A program made the position numbers and the translations under genes. Positions 8,525 to 19,800 of a stretch of DNA of 64,000 nucleotides are shown here, piece by piece. The notes below the pieces were generated by a model. That model saw only the letters and a list, made by a program, of their open reading frames with translations. It did no database searches and had not been told where the DNA came from. The stretch is taken from positions 1 to 64,000 of the forward strand of contig NZ_BDUC01000006.1 in assembly GCF_002218085.1 (NCBI RefSeq). Direction: 5' to 3'. The number at the start of each line of letters is the position of its first letter. Position 1 is the stretch's first letter. The stretch is from Tolypothrix sp. NIES-4075 (GTDB lineage: Bacteria; Cyanobacteriota; Cyanobacteriia; Cyanobacteriales; Nostocaceae).

Positions 8525-10564
8525 TTAACTTTTATTATCATCGCGTAAAAGTCGCCCTAAAACAAATGTGAATGGTGCAAGTCGAATTCGCATACCACCT
8601 TCCACAAGATGAAATGCTCCACCCGATGTCGCGATCAGCAGATCAACTCCGGAGAACTCACCATACAAATTAGGAATCTTTAAAGCCTGCTCAAATACTG
8701 GTCTAGGTCCTAAGTTCATAGCAATGAAGAGCGGCTGATCAAAAGCCGTACTATGAATAAGCACACACCAAAGACCATTTTTTCTAGAGGATAATAAAGT
8801 GCGGGTTCCACTTTGAATTAGTTTGTTTTGAAACCTAATTTCGGCAAGCTGTTGAATCAATATAAAGGTTGGGTGGTTTTTGTTATAGGGTTGGAAAGAT
8901 TTTCGGTTAATCGGACCAAACTGCCAAACACATGCAGGGTTCTCAAACATGTCCTCCCGCACGTAACAATCATGACCAATCCATTCTCCTGTATCCTCTC
9001 GTTGATGCATCCCTAAAGCACCAGAAAACTCTTGCTCGGTTCCTTGATAGATAGAAGGTATTTGAGGTCCAAGAATCAAGCAGGCAAGAGCAAAGTGCAG
9101 ATAGACTCTAGCATCGTCTTGGTTTAGTATGCGACTTAAAAACTCATGGAATATTCTAGTTGTGTCTTGGTTTTCAAGGAACATAATATTGTTCCTCCAA
9201 CCAGCATAATATGAGTGTGATGGAGCAAGAATTCCACAAAAATAATCTGCCAAACCCCCTAGCCAACTTCCATCAGCAAGAGAGTACTTGACGGCGGTAT
9301 AATAAGTAGGGTAATCTATGATATTAGAGAATTTAGCGTCATTGTAGGCAATTAATTCTTCGTGAGTACTTCCAGCGTGTTCGGCTATTTGCAGAAACTG
9401 CTTTTTCCCAAGATAGGTGGTATATCTTGATATCTCTTCAACGCAAGGCTTCCAAAAGTCAAGACCAACGTGACGTGCGGAATCGTATCGGAAGCCATCA
9501 ATGTCCGTTTCCGCAATCCAGTATTTGAGATGCCCAATTAGCAACTCGCGAACGTAGCTTGTCTCTGTTCGCCAATCTTCCAAGAAGCCAAACAGTCTTT
9601 GATTCACCATATCAGTGTATTCCGGACCGTGGAAGAGTGATGTGTTACGTGCTTCTACGGGGAAAGGCATGACTGTAGTATCATCACCTTGCAAATATTT
9701 AAATTCTCCTCCAGCCGGACCACCATACTGCTCCCAGTTAATACTATCTGTGATGTGGTTGTTGACGACATCTAAAATGACAGCGATGCCAGCTTCATGA
9801 GCTTTCGCTACAAGCTCGCGCAGACACATAAGTGTACCCAGACGTGGATCGACCATCAATAGGTGAATTGGATGATAGCCATGATAGCCGTCAGCAGCGT
9901 TGACATACACGGGGCTGAGGATAATTGCTCTTATTCCCAATGACTTCAGGTATTCTATCTGCTCAGTAACGCCACGAATTGTCCCACCGTGGCTTGCATG
10001 TGGGTCAGAAGGATTATACCTGACTGCGCCTAGATAGGTGCGATTATTGTTATCACTCCGGGCAAATCTATCGATTATTATAGAGTAAAACAGACGTGCG
10101 CCCCAATCCGGGGGGCTGGATGTCATTTCAACCTGTGGTATTGGTCCATACAGAGGTTGGTTGTTAACAAACCCAAGAAAGACTGATTGGATCTCAGCCA
10201 TTGATCGAGGTGATTTATCGCAGACAAGCAGAAAACGCGATCGCACACTTGTATGCTCCGAACCGGACATATCAACATAACCCAGGCTATATCGATATCC
10301 ACCCCCGCTACTGATAGGTGGTAGGGTGAGTGAAAACATTTTGAACCCATTTTCGACAATGCCTTCAGTATGTGCCGTAATTCGACCTGAATCGCAATAT
10401 CCTTGTCCATCATTCAACTCATAAGCTATTTGCCCACAATCTGGATCTTTTGATAAGCTAATACCAAACTTGATGCAGATTTTTTCATCACTCCTAAACA
10501 CCCAAGTAAATGGTGCAATGTTCGGTTCAAGATGTACTTCACAGTATTCTTCAAAGTAGCGCAT
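8525..10564 (-). CDS. GH13 alpha-amylase family glycoside hydrolase
   Basis: A 679-residue protein with an N-terminal beta-rich domain (about 1-150) and a GH13 barrel. The four GH13 boxes are visible: DVVNNH near 266, GFRYDSARH with the nucleophile Asp near 358, the acid/base Glu in IAEHAG near 391, and FLENQDT near 462. It should hydrolyse or transfer alpha-glucans. There is no signal peptide, so it is probably cytoplasmic. It sits between two plus-strand genes and has no obvious tie to the peptide pathway; it may be passenger DNA or act on a sugar moiety. Substrate unknown. Confidence 0.88.
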   Translation of the reverse strand: MRYFEEYCEVHLEPNIAPFTWVFRSDEKICIKFGISLSKDPDCGQIAYELNDGQGYCDSGRITAHTEGIVENGFKMFSLTLPPISSGGGYRYSLGYVDMSGSEHTSVRSRFLLVCDKSPRSMAEIQSVFLGFVNNQPLYGPIPQVEMTSSPPDWGARLFYSIIIDRFARSDNNNRTYLGAVRYNPSDPHASHGGTIRGVTEQIEYLKSLGIRAIILSPVYVNAADGYHGYHPIHLLMVDPRLGTLMCLRELVAKAHEAGIAVILDVVNNHITDSINWEQYGGPAGGEFKYLQGDDTTVMPFPVEARNTSLFHGPEYTDMVNQRLFGFLEDWRTETSYVRELLIGHLKYWIAETDIDGFRYDSARHVGLDFWKPCVEEISRYTTYLGKKQFLQIAEHAGSTHEELIAYNDAKFSNIIDYPTYYTAVKYSLADGSWLGGLADYFCGILAPSHSYYAGWRNNIMFLENQDTTRIFHEFLSRILNQDDARVYLHFALACLILGPQIPSIYQGTEQEFSGALGMHQREDTGEWIGHDCYVREDMFENPACVWQFGPINRKSFQPYNKNHPTFILIQQLAEIRFQNKLIQSGTRTLLSSRKNGLWCVLIHSTAFDQPLFIAMNLGPRPVFEQALKIPNLYGEFSGVDLLIATSGGAFHLVEGGMRIRLAPFTFVLGRLLRDDNKS

Positions 10565-11033
10565 AAAGTTGTTCTATCAATAAAGATAGTCAGTTGACAA
10601 TCAGGTTCGGGTGATAGAATTAGCGATTTATAAATCACAATTCATTTGTAGTGATTTTACTAATAGAGGGAAGCAATAGCAAGAGATTAAATTGTATTTA
10701 AGTCGAAAGCGATGAAAAAAAGTTACAAAATACCAGGGCTATTTTATTTTGAAATGTCACTTTTTATGGTAAAGAGTTAATTATCCCGAAATGGTAATTT
10801 TTAATAAGTGGTTTCGGTTGTGAAATTTTTGCTTTTCACGAATATTTTTGGTGAACCCACGCCTAAAAATATAATCAAATAGCCGTGTACAAAATACGCT
10901 TTAGTACTTAAGCTTATCCGCATAAATCGGTTCTACGTTATGCTGAGTAAATTACATGCTGTGGCAGCATTCGCGACAGTAAATAACTAAAGCGTTCACA
11001 AAATTTCAACATAATTACATCAAGGAGAACCGA
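10565..11033. other. 469-bp gap upstream of the methyltransferase
   Basis: This region is AT-rich and separates the divergent GH13 and methyltransferase genes, so it should hold two promoters. AAGGAG at 11022-11027 is a good ribosome binding site for the ATG at 11034. A 22-codon frame beginning MKKSYK near 10711 is too short to claim as a gene. Nothing else is recognisable. Confidence 0.5.
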
Positions 11034-11810
11034 ATGACTACCGGAGCTACCATAATACCTGTTGAGCAGATAATGCGAGATGCGACAAATTTAGCGGAGC
11101 AAGAATTTACTGAGGTTGCACCCGCAGCAGAATTACCAAAAGAATCTAATGTCTTAGACTCAGCTCCGCAAATCGTACATAATTTAGGAGAAAACCTCAT
11201 AAAATGGACAATACCCGAAGAGCTATCTGTAGTTGAGAGTTCCCCCTCACTAATGCCCTTGGCTCAAAGACTTTTTCTCTGGTCTTTTGTCTACGGTATT
11301 GGACTCAAACGCTATTTGGAAATAGGAACAGATGCTGGCGGATCAGCTATGATCGTCAAAAGTGCGATCGTAGCTCTGGGGTTAGATGATTTTCGTGGCG
11401 TTTGCATCGATCCTGAATTTAAGTTGGTTCAAACAACGCGGGACTATTTGGGTGAAAAATTTACCTACATTGAACAGAAGAATTCACCGGAGGCAATGAT
11501 TGAAGCGGCTCGGCTGGCAGGTTCTTTCGACTTAATTCTGGTTGATGGAGACCATACCTACGATCGTGCCCTGATTGATATTATGCTCGCCATACCTTAT
11601 CTTAGTCGCGGTGGGTACATTTTGATTGACGATGCTGCCCACGCCCAAGTTCGTGATGCCATCAGCTATGTAATTGAGAATTGCCGATTGATTGACTGTG
11701 GTTTTATGTGTCGTCACACAATATCATACGAAGTATTAGTCCCATCTGGTGTATGGCAAGGAGAAAATATGCGTTCAGCAGGGCTATATCTCCTGCGTAA
11801 GCCTTTGTAA
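11034..11810 (+). CDS. Class I SAM-dependent methyltransferase (Methyltransf_24-like)
   Basis: A 258-residue protein with a Rossmann-type S-adenosylmethionine site. Motif I is LEIGTDAGGSAM near 99-110, the acidic residue closing strand 2 is in VCIDPE, and motif IV is LILVDGDHTYD near 167-177, followed by GGYILIDDAAHAQ. This layout is that of the cephalosporin-hydroxylase/Methyltransf_24 group, often found with sugar and polyketide tailoring genes. The first 60 residues are unrelated and acidic. The target (sugar, acyl or peptide hydroxyl) cannot be told from sequence. A strong Shine-Dalgarno supports the start. Confidence 0.8.
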   Translation: MTTGATIIPVEQIMRDATNLAEQEFTEVAPAAELPKESNVLDSAPQIVHNLGENLIKWTIPEELSVVESSPSLMPLAQRLFLWSFVYGIGLKRYLEIGTDAGGSAMIVKSAIVALGLDDFRGVCIDPEFKLVQTTRDYLGEKFTYIEQKNSPEAMIEAARLAGSFDLILVDGDHTYDRALIDIMLAIPYLSRGGYILIDDAAHAQVRDAISYVIENCRLIDCGFMCRHTISYEVLVPSGVWQGENMRSAGLYLLRKPL

Positions 11811-11868
11811 TTCAAGGTTGGGTGCTATTAGGCGATCGCGCTTCAGCACCCTTGATTTCAATCAATAA

Positions 11869-13254
11869 CTAATTATTTATCAGTTTCTTAGCTTGATAAT
11901 CCAAGGTATTAATTGTTTTATTTTCTAGGATTTCTCCATCAGTAGTTAACAATTCTCCATCGATTTGTTTAAATGCAAAATAAGTGTAAAAGCTGAGTGA
12001 TACGAATACAACAAACAATCCTGCCATAACCATCAAAAAACCAATTCCACGTCCTTGACCAGTTTCAAGCAAGCGTCCCACAGTGTTAGCAAGTAGTCCA
12101 TCAGGAGATAGCATTGGTTCTAAAAGTTTGTCTGCTAGGGGACTAGCAGTAAGATTACCAATACACAATCCTAAGCCTGCCACAGTGTAGAACAATGAAA
12201 GAACACGCCCTTGAAGTTTCGGGTCTACGTTAGTTTGCCAAAGTGTAAAGTTAGTACCTAGAATAATCGGCAAGCTAAAAAACGAAATAGAAATCCCAAT
12301 AGCTATTGTCGGGATAAAAGGTTTGATGCCAGCAATTATCAAACCTATTCCATTTACAACAGAAAATATAAACAGAGTAGGAATGAGTTTTTTTCCTCCT
12401 CCCCAGATACTCATAAAAAGACTACCAGCAACCATACCACATCCAGCGACTGCCATAACATTGCCAAATGTCGTAGCAGAAGAAAATGATAATATTAGAG
12501 GGTCAATCAAGACAGTGCTCATCCCACTAACCAAAAAATGAATTGTCATGAATCCCAGTAATAGCACCAAAAAAGGACGAGATGAAATATTTTCCCAGCC
12601 TTCAAGAATTTCATCAAGAATTGTTGTAATTCGTTTCTCAGATTTAGTGCTGCTTTCCGGTTGAGAAATTTTGATAAACAATAGTGTGAACAAGGCAATG
12701 ACATAGGTAGAAAAATCTATCAGCAGCAAGCTCTGAAGTTGTAATTTGGCAATAAGTATACCTGCTAAAATTGGTGCTGTTAGTTGTCCTACTGCTGTGC
12801 CGAACTGAATCAAACCATTGGCTCTACCAATTTGATCGCTCTTAACCATCATGGGTATGGCTGCTGATTTAGCAGTCATTTGAAAAGAACCAGACAATGA
12901 AGTTAAAAATGCAGAAACATAAGTATGCCAAAGTTGCAGATTACCAGTTAGTAGCAATAAAGCCAGTGTTAGTGTGATTAGAGCCGCAACTATATCACTG
13001 ATAATAATTGTCCACCGCCGATTCCAGCGATCTACTAATGCACCGACTAAGGGAGTTATTAAGACACCGGGTAATGTAGTGAAAAATATTACTAAACTTA
13101 GTTGTGTAACAGCATGAGTGTTTTGATAGACCCAAATACTCAAGCCAAATCCTGTCAGACGAGTGCCAATTTCTGACAAAGACTGACCAAACCAGAAGAG
13201 AAGAAAATTCCTAAGTTCACGAGTTAGTTCGATTAGTTGATTGATTGATTTCAT
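11869..13254 (-). CDS. MFS efflux transporter (second paralogue)
   Basis: A 461-residue major facilitator with about 12 membrane segments and the signature GALVDRWNRRW near 70-80. The C-terminal GQGRGIG motif and overall layout match the exporter at 7175-8458. The tail beyond residue 430 is hydrophilic. It converges with the methyltransferase gene (59-bp gap) and lies downstream of the NRPS genes on the same strand. Likely a drug- or peptide-export protein; the substrate is not known. Confidence 0.85.
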   Translation of the reverse strand: MKSINQLIELTRELRNFLLFWFGQSLSEIGTRLTGFGLSIWVYQNTHAVTQLSLVIFFTTLPGVLITPLVGALVDRWNRRWTIIISDIVAALITLTLALLLLTGNLQLWHTYVSAFLTSLSGSFQMTAKSAAIPMMVKSDQIGRANGLIQFGTAVGQLTAPILAGILIAKLQLQSLLLIDFSTYVIALFTLLFIKISQPESSTKSEKRITTILDEILEGWENISSRPFLVLLLGFMTIHFLVSGMSTVLIDPLILSFSSATTFGNVMAVAGCGMVAGSLFMSIWGGGKKLIPTLFIFSVVNGIGLIIAGIKPFIPTIAIGISISFFSLPIILGTNFTLWQTNVDPKLQGRVLSLFYTVAGLGLCIGNLTASPLADKLLEPMLSPDGLLANTVGRLLETGQGRGIGFLMVMAGLFVVFVSLSFYTYFAFKQIDGELLTTDGEILENKTINTLDYQAKKLINN

Positions 13255-13521
13255 ATCTTCAAAGCGCTCTTGAGAATAGCGGGTATTTGTGCTGCCAATC
13301 GCTTACCTGGAAAAGTAAAAAATTGGCTATTAGGTGGCTTATACCAGAAATTTACAGAAATATTTAGCTTGTTATTTGAATTTTCCAGGGAGTATACCTG
13401 ATGCCACCAAAAAACAGGAATAAATAAAATTTAACCTGCTTTTATATAACACACTCAAAATATTTAGCTTTGGGAAAGTTGGGAAATTTCTCAAAATCGG
13501 GTTGATCGATATTGATTTGGC

Positions 13522-13800
13522 TCATGTGCGGAATTTTTGAAGCACGATCGCATTAGGTCTCAGGCTGTTAATTAAGTTTAGTATGCCTGGGCGATCGCCT
13601 ACATCTATCTCGTGATGGACAAAACCTTTAATTTTAGATTCTAAGCGTTTTTGTTGAGAGCGAGTATCTCCTTGAGAGCCAAAGAATATTGCTCTTTGAT
13701 TATTATCAATGCCGTGAATTGCCCAACCTTGATTGGCAAAATACAGGCAAACTTCGGAACCTATTAATCCTGACGATCCAGTTACAAGTAATTTTTTCAT
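13522..13800 (-). pseudogene. Truncated NAD-dependent epimerase (CDP-paratose 2-epimerase-like)
   Basis: The 92 residues are the N-terminus of an extended short-chain dehydrogenase acting on nucleotide sugars. The NAD-binding GxxGxxG (TGSSGLIG) is at 8-15, and the sequence up to RPNAIV matches CDP-tyvelose/paratose 2-epimerases. The reading frame then changes to a short unrelated tail (LQKFRT) and stops, whereas a full enzyme has over 300 residues. No remainder is seen downstream, so the gene is a remnant. It lies 1 bp from the end of NRPS1, on the same strand. Confidence 0.8.
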
Positions 13801-13801
13801 C

Positions 13802-16800
13802 TTATTTGCGCTTTTCTTGAAGCAGTCTGGCTTTTTCTTCTGGTGTCATCTGTTTTAAGCGTAAGAATGCTTTGGCTATCTTCAGGGTGCGTCCTTCTAA
13901 AGTTTCTCGCGTCACCAGAAGTTGTGCCATTTTCTCAATCGTTACGGTATCAAAAAGTTCGCGTAATGCCAGGTCGATGGAAAATATTTTTCTAATTCGA
14001 GCGTGAACTTGGGCAGCTAAGAGAGAATGTCCCCCAAGTAGGAAAAAGTTGTTTGTTACTCCCACTCTTTCGACTGGCAAAAGTTCCTGCCAAATATAAG
14101 TTAATGCTTCTTCAATCGGATTTCTCGGCGCTGTATAATCAAGGTCGTTTTGTTGAGATGGTGCAGGCAATGCACGCCGATCTATCTTATTATTGAGTGT
14201 CAGAGGCATGGCATCGAGAAACACCCAAGCGGACGGCAGCATATAATCGGGAAGTTTTGTTAAGATATATGAAGCAAGAGCTTCGAGAGTCGGTTTTTCG
14301 GCATCAGATTTGACCACCAAATAAGCAACGAGGTTTTTATCGACTTGAGTATCCCCAATAACTTGGACAATTGCTTGCGCGATCGCTGGATGACTTTCCA
14401 AAACAGCTTCGATTTCCTCTAATTCGATGCGGAAACCGCGTATTTTGACTTGATAATCTGAACGTCCCAAAAACTCGATTTCGCCATTTGGCAACCAACG
14501 TGCCAAATCACCGGTACGATAAAGACGACTACCTGGTTCTTTTGAAAAAGGATGGGGAACAAATCGTTCTGCTGTCAGCGCAGCTTTTTGCCGATAACCG
14601 CGTGCTAGTCCGATTCCCCCGATAAACAACTCTCCGATAATTCCTTCGGGAACGGGATTACCGGCATTATCGAGAATATATATAGAAGTGTTGGCAATTT
14701 CCCGACCGATAGAAAGTGCATCTTCTTTTTGCTTAACTTTTTTAACGGCAGACCAAATTGTAGTTTCCGTTGGTCCGTAAACATTCCACAAATCAACTTC
14801 ATCGAGGAGAGACGCTGCTAACTCAACTGGCATCGCTTCCCCACCGCAGAGAGCGCAAAAAGAATTGTTTGGTTTCCAACCCGCAGTTAAAAGCAATCTC
14901 CAGGTAATTGGAGTTGCCTGCATCACCGTTGCTTGCGATTCTTGCAACAATTGAGCTAACTTAAATCCATCCCGCGTTGTTTCCTTGTCAGCCACAACTA
15001 ACACTGCACCGCTAATTAATGGTAAAAATAGTTCTAATCCAGCAATGTCAAAAGAAAGTGTGGTGACTGCAACGAGAATATCAGCAGCAGTAATTTGCAG
15101 TTTTTCGCGGAAACTGAGCAGGAAATTAACTACAGACTGATGCTGAATTTGTACTCCCTTGGGTCGTCCGGTAGAACCAGAGGTATAAATAACGTAAGCT
15201 AATTGATTATTTTCAGTGGAAATAGGCGGTGCTGTATCTGATTGTTGCGAAACTGCATCTAGTAGCAGGAGGGTTGCTGACGATTCTGGCAGTTCGGCAG
15301 CGATTTGATCTTCTGTAACAATAATGGCAGCACCGCTATCTGCAAGCATCCATTCGAGGCGATCGCGCGGCAAGCCAGGAGCGAGCGGTAGATAGGCTGC
15401 ACCTGCTTTCATAATTCCTAAAAGCGCAATCAGCATACCAGCGTGGCGATCGAGGCAAACTGCTATTAATGTTTCCCGTGTGACATTAAGTTGCAGTAAT
15501 GCGTGTGCCATTTGGTTGGATTTGCGTTCTAATTCCTCATAGGTTAGCCAATTCGCACCGCTCTTAACTGCTGGTGCATCGGGAGTAGAGTGTGCTTGCC
15601 GACTAAATAATTCATGTACAGACGCGAAATTTCGCGTCTCTACAGTTTGCAGATAATTTCGTTCGGCGATCGGCAAACCAATTTCACCGATAAATTGCGG
15701 TTCTTCCACAAATTTTGTCAAAATTTGCGTCAGATGATCTAATAATTGTTCTCGTTGAATTGCCTCACCAACATTTTTTTGGAAAGCAATTTTCAGGGTT
15801 AAATCTTCTCCTGGCAAGACGTAGAGACTGACGGGATAATTATTTTTTTCCAGAGATTGCACCGAATGTATCGCTAATTCCCCAGGATTTTGCCGCAGAC
15901 TTTCTTCGACTGGATAATTCTCGTAAACCACGATGGATTCAAACAACGATTCTCCTCTCTTAATGTCGCTAATGCCTTGAATATCTACCAAACGACTGAA
16001 TGAATATTCATTGATGGAAGAGAGGCGATCGCGCACTGAACGCAACCATTGTTTAAAAGGCGTTGCCGAATTCAATTTCACACGCAAGGGCAAAGTGTTG
16101 ATAAATAGACCCACCATCTCTGCAAAACCTGATAATTCCGGCGCACGTCCCGACACAGTGACACCGAAAACTACTTCATCAGAGTTGCTATATCGACTCA
16201 AGAGGATGCTCCAAGCGGCTTGCACCAGGGTATTTAACGTTATTTGATTTCTTTGGGCAAATGTCTTTAGTTGAGCGTAAATCTCATTGTTGAGAGTAGT
16301 TTGGCAAATTTGATAATCGGACACCTCTGTTGAGGATTTTGTTAAATTTAAACTAGTGGCTGACTGCAAACCGTTCAATTCTTGCCGCCAGAAAGCTTCT
16401 GCTGAGGCAGATTCTTTTTGTTGCAACCAAGCAATAAAATCGCGGTAAACGGGTGGTTGGGGCAAATTTGGGCGCTGTTTTTGTTTCTGAGATTGGTAAA
16501 AGGCGATCGCATCACGGAAAACTAGCGGTAAAGACCAGCCATCTAAAAGTATATGATGGTGAGTCCAGAGAAATTGCCATTTCTCTTCTTGAGTTCTCAC
16601 TAAAGTCATCCGCATCAGTAAAGGTGTTTCTGTAGAAAAGCTTTCTTTTCGGTCTGTTTCTAACAGAATTGACCATTTTTTCGCTACTTCATCAGCATCA
16701 TACTCGCGCCAATCTTCGCAGACAAAAGGCAAATTTACACTACGGTGAATTCGCTGCAACGGTCGGGGTAAATCGCCCAAAACAAATGTAGCACGCAAAC

Positions 16801-19800
16801 TGGGATGGCGGTTTATACAGCATTCCCAAGCTGTTTTAAAAGTTTCTACATCCAGAATTCCTTCAATTTCACCCGTCACCTGTTGCAAATAAAGGTCTTT
16901 TTCAGCTTCATAGTTTGCATGGAAAAGTATCCCCTCCTGAACAGGAGATAGCGGGTAAATATCTTCGACATCGCAAGTTTCGGCTAAAGCAATAGCCAAT
17001 TGTTCAGAATTTAACGCTGCCAGGGGAAAATCTGCCGGTGTCCAACTGTATTCTAGCGTGGGGTTGGTTGTTAACATTTGCAAATGTCTGTAAAAGCTAT
17101 CTGCCAAACTACGAATAGTTTCTTCTCGATGCAAAGCTTTACTGAAACCAAACCGTATTTGTAATTTGCCGTTAGCAATTAAACTTGTTATTTCTAGTTG
17201 GAAAGCACGCCGATTTTCTGGATGGCGAGAGATTCCCACATCTTCAGCAGCAAGAGAAAATGCTGCTGTTGGCGATAAATTATCATCAAATTGCCCCAGA
17301 TAGTTAAAGATAATTCCTTCGGGAATTTTCGGTAAAATCGCAGATAATTCTGGTTTTTGACTGAGGATTCCGTAGGAAAAACCGTTGTGTGGCAAGTTGC
17401 GAACCTGTTCTTTAACGCTTTCCAGATTGTCGAACAAATCGCTTGTTGTTTTCTTCAATTTGCAAGGGAAAAGAGATGTAAACCAGCCGACAGAATTACT
17501 AACGTCAATGGTAGTAAAATCACTTTCTCGTCCGTGGCTTTCTAAGGCAATTAATATTTCTGATTCACCCGTCCACTCTGTCACCACTGATAAAAGAACT
17601 GCTAAAAGAACTTCTTGAATCCTGAATTTGCGAGTGCGCGGCAGTTCATAAAGCAAACTGTCGGTTTCATCTTTGCTGAAATTGCACTCAATTTGAGTGG
17701 CAGAACTTTCTTTGTTATCTCCTATAGCTTCAGGAAAATCAAGGGGAATATCTGGATTAGATATCTGTTGCGTTGTCCAGAATGCAACGTCTTTTTCCCA
17801 ATTGGAATTTTCAGTTAGAGTACGTAGATGGTGACTCCACTGTGGAAATCCTACATTATTAGCAGATAAGGAAATTTCATGATTTTTTTGCAAAGCCTGT
17901 AGAGACGCGATTAATCGCGTCTCTAAATCTTTCAAAATGACGCGCCAAGAAACGCCATCAACGATGAGGTGATGAATAATTAGCAGTAGCTTGTCGGCTG
18001 TGTTTTTCTCAGTTTGGAAATAGACAGCGCGAAAAAGAAGCCCGTTTGCTAAATTAAGTTGAGCCTGAAACTGAGTAGCGATCGCACTCAAATTTTCCGA
18101 TAATTCCTCTTTAGAAATCGCAGTCAAATCAACGATATCAAAGCTGAAAACATTACTCACCGTTAAAGATTGCCTTTCCTCTGTGTCCTCTGCGTCTCTG
18201 CGGTTAATTAAATAACTATTCTTCTGACGAAAAGAATGTAACTGCTGCGTCCAACCATTTTCATTTTGACAAAATCGCAGATGAAAAGCTGGGTTAATTG
18301 CAACAATATGACTTAAAGCAGTTTGCAATTGTGCAGCATCAAATTTAGGTTTTACATCCAACAAAATCGCCTGATTCCAATGTTCTGGATGCGCTAATTG
18401 CTGTTTAAAAAACCATTTCTGTATAGGACTCAGCGGTACTTCACTTCCTACAGGAATTGATAAATAATTGCGTATTGCCCTTGTTTTAACATAAGGTGCA
18501 AGCGTTTCTACTTGGGGATTGTTAAACAAATCTTGGGGAGTGAAATAAAGTCCAAAATCCCGCGCTTTGGCAATAATTTGTAAAGAAAGGATAGAGTCTC
18601 CTCCCAATTCAAAAAAGTCATCTTTAATTCCCACACGGGATACTTGCAGTACTTCCCCCCAAAGTTGAGTAAGGATATTTTCTATTTCGTTTTGCGGAGA
18701 AATATATTGCTCGCTAACAACAATATTTTCCTCTTCAGCATCGGGTAAAGCGTTAAGGTCAATTTTCCCATTTGGCAGCAACGGCAAAGCATCAAGACTA
18801 ACAAACAAAGATGGAATCATGTAATCAGGGAGAGTCTTGCGTAGTTGCGATCGCAGCACTGTTTGCCAGTTGGAGGGTGGTGCTTTTAGTTCTAAATAAG
18901 CAATCAGTCGATTCGGTTTTTCGAGAGTAGAAATTGCTTTAGTGACAGCACGAACTACCCAAGATTGCTTTGACAAAGCTGTAACAATCTCGTTTGTTTC
19001 TATGCGGAAACCGCGTATTTTTACTTGTTGATCGAAACGCCCCAAAAACTCAATATTGCCGTTGGGTAAATAGCGAGCGCGATCGCCTGTGCGATACATC
19101 CGACTGCCTGCATTTTCCGCAAATAAATCGGGCAAAAACCTTTCTGCGGTTATACTTGGAGCATTCCAGTAACCGCGAGCTAATTGACAGCCAGCTACAA
19201 ATAACTCTCCCGGTGTGCCAATGGGCACAGGTTCTAAATCGGAATTGAGGATATACAAACGAGTGTTGGTGACTGGTTTGCCAATCGGGATAATATCAGT
19301 ATTTTCGCTGCCATTGCAACGATGAAAAGCGACATCAATAGTTGTTTCCGCCGGTCCGTAAAGATTCACTAAAGGAATCGGCATTTTCTGAAACTCATCC
19401 CAGACTCGCTTTTTCAGTGCTTCACCACCGCTGAAAACCATCCGAAGACTGAAACATTGAGAAAATCCCGGTTCCCTTAGAAGCATTTCTAAAAGACTCG
19501 GCACCAATTGCAGCAGGGTGACATTTTCCTCCTGAATAATTCTCACCAAATACGCTGGATCTTGATGACCTCCCGGTTTTGCCATCACCAGTTTGGCTCC
19601 CACCATTAAAGGTGTCCAGAATTCCCACACCGAAGCATCAAAACTAAATGGTGTCTTTTGCAGCACAACATCGGCACTATTAACTGCAAAAGTCTCTAAA
19701 AACCAAGCTTGATGCTGTGCTAAAGAAAAGTGAGAAATCGCAATTCCTTTCGGTCGTCCGGTGGAACCAGAGGTGAATATGATATATGCAATATTTTCGC

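Noticed and set aside
10711..10780. 22-codon ORF beginning MKKSYK
   Set aside because: It is too short, lacks a clear ribosome binding site and resembles nothing known.
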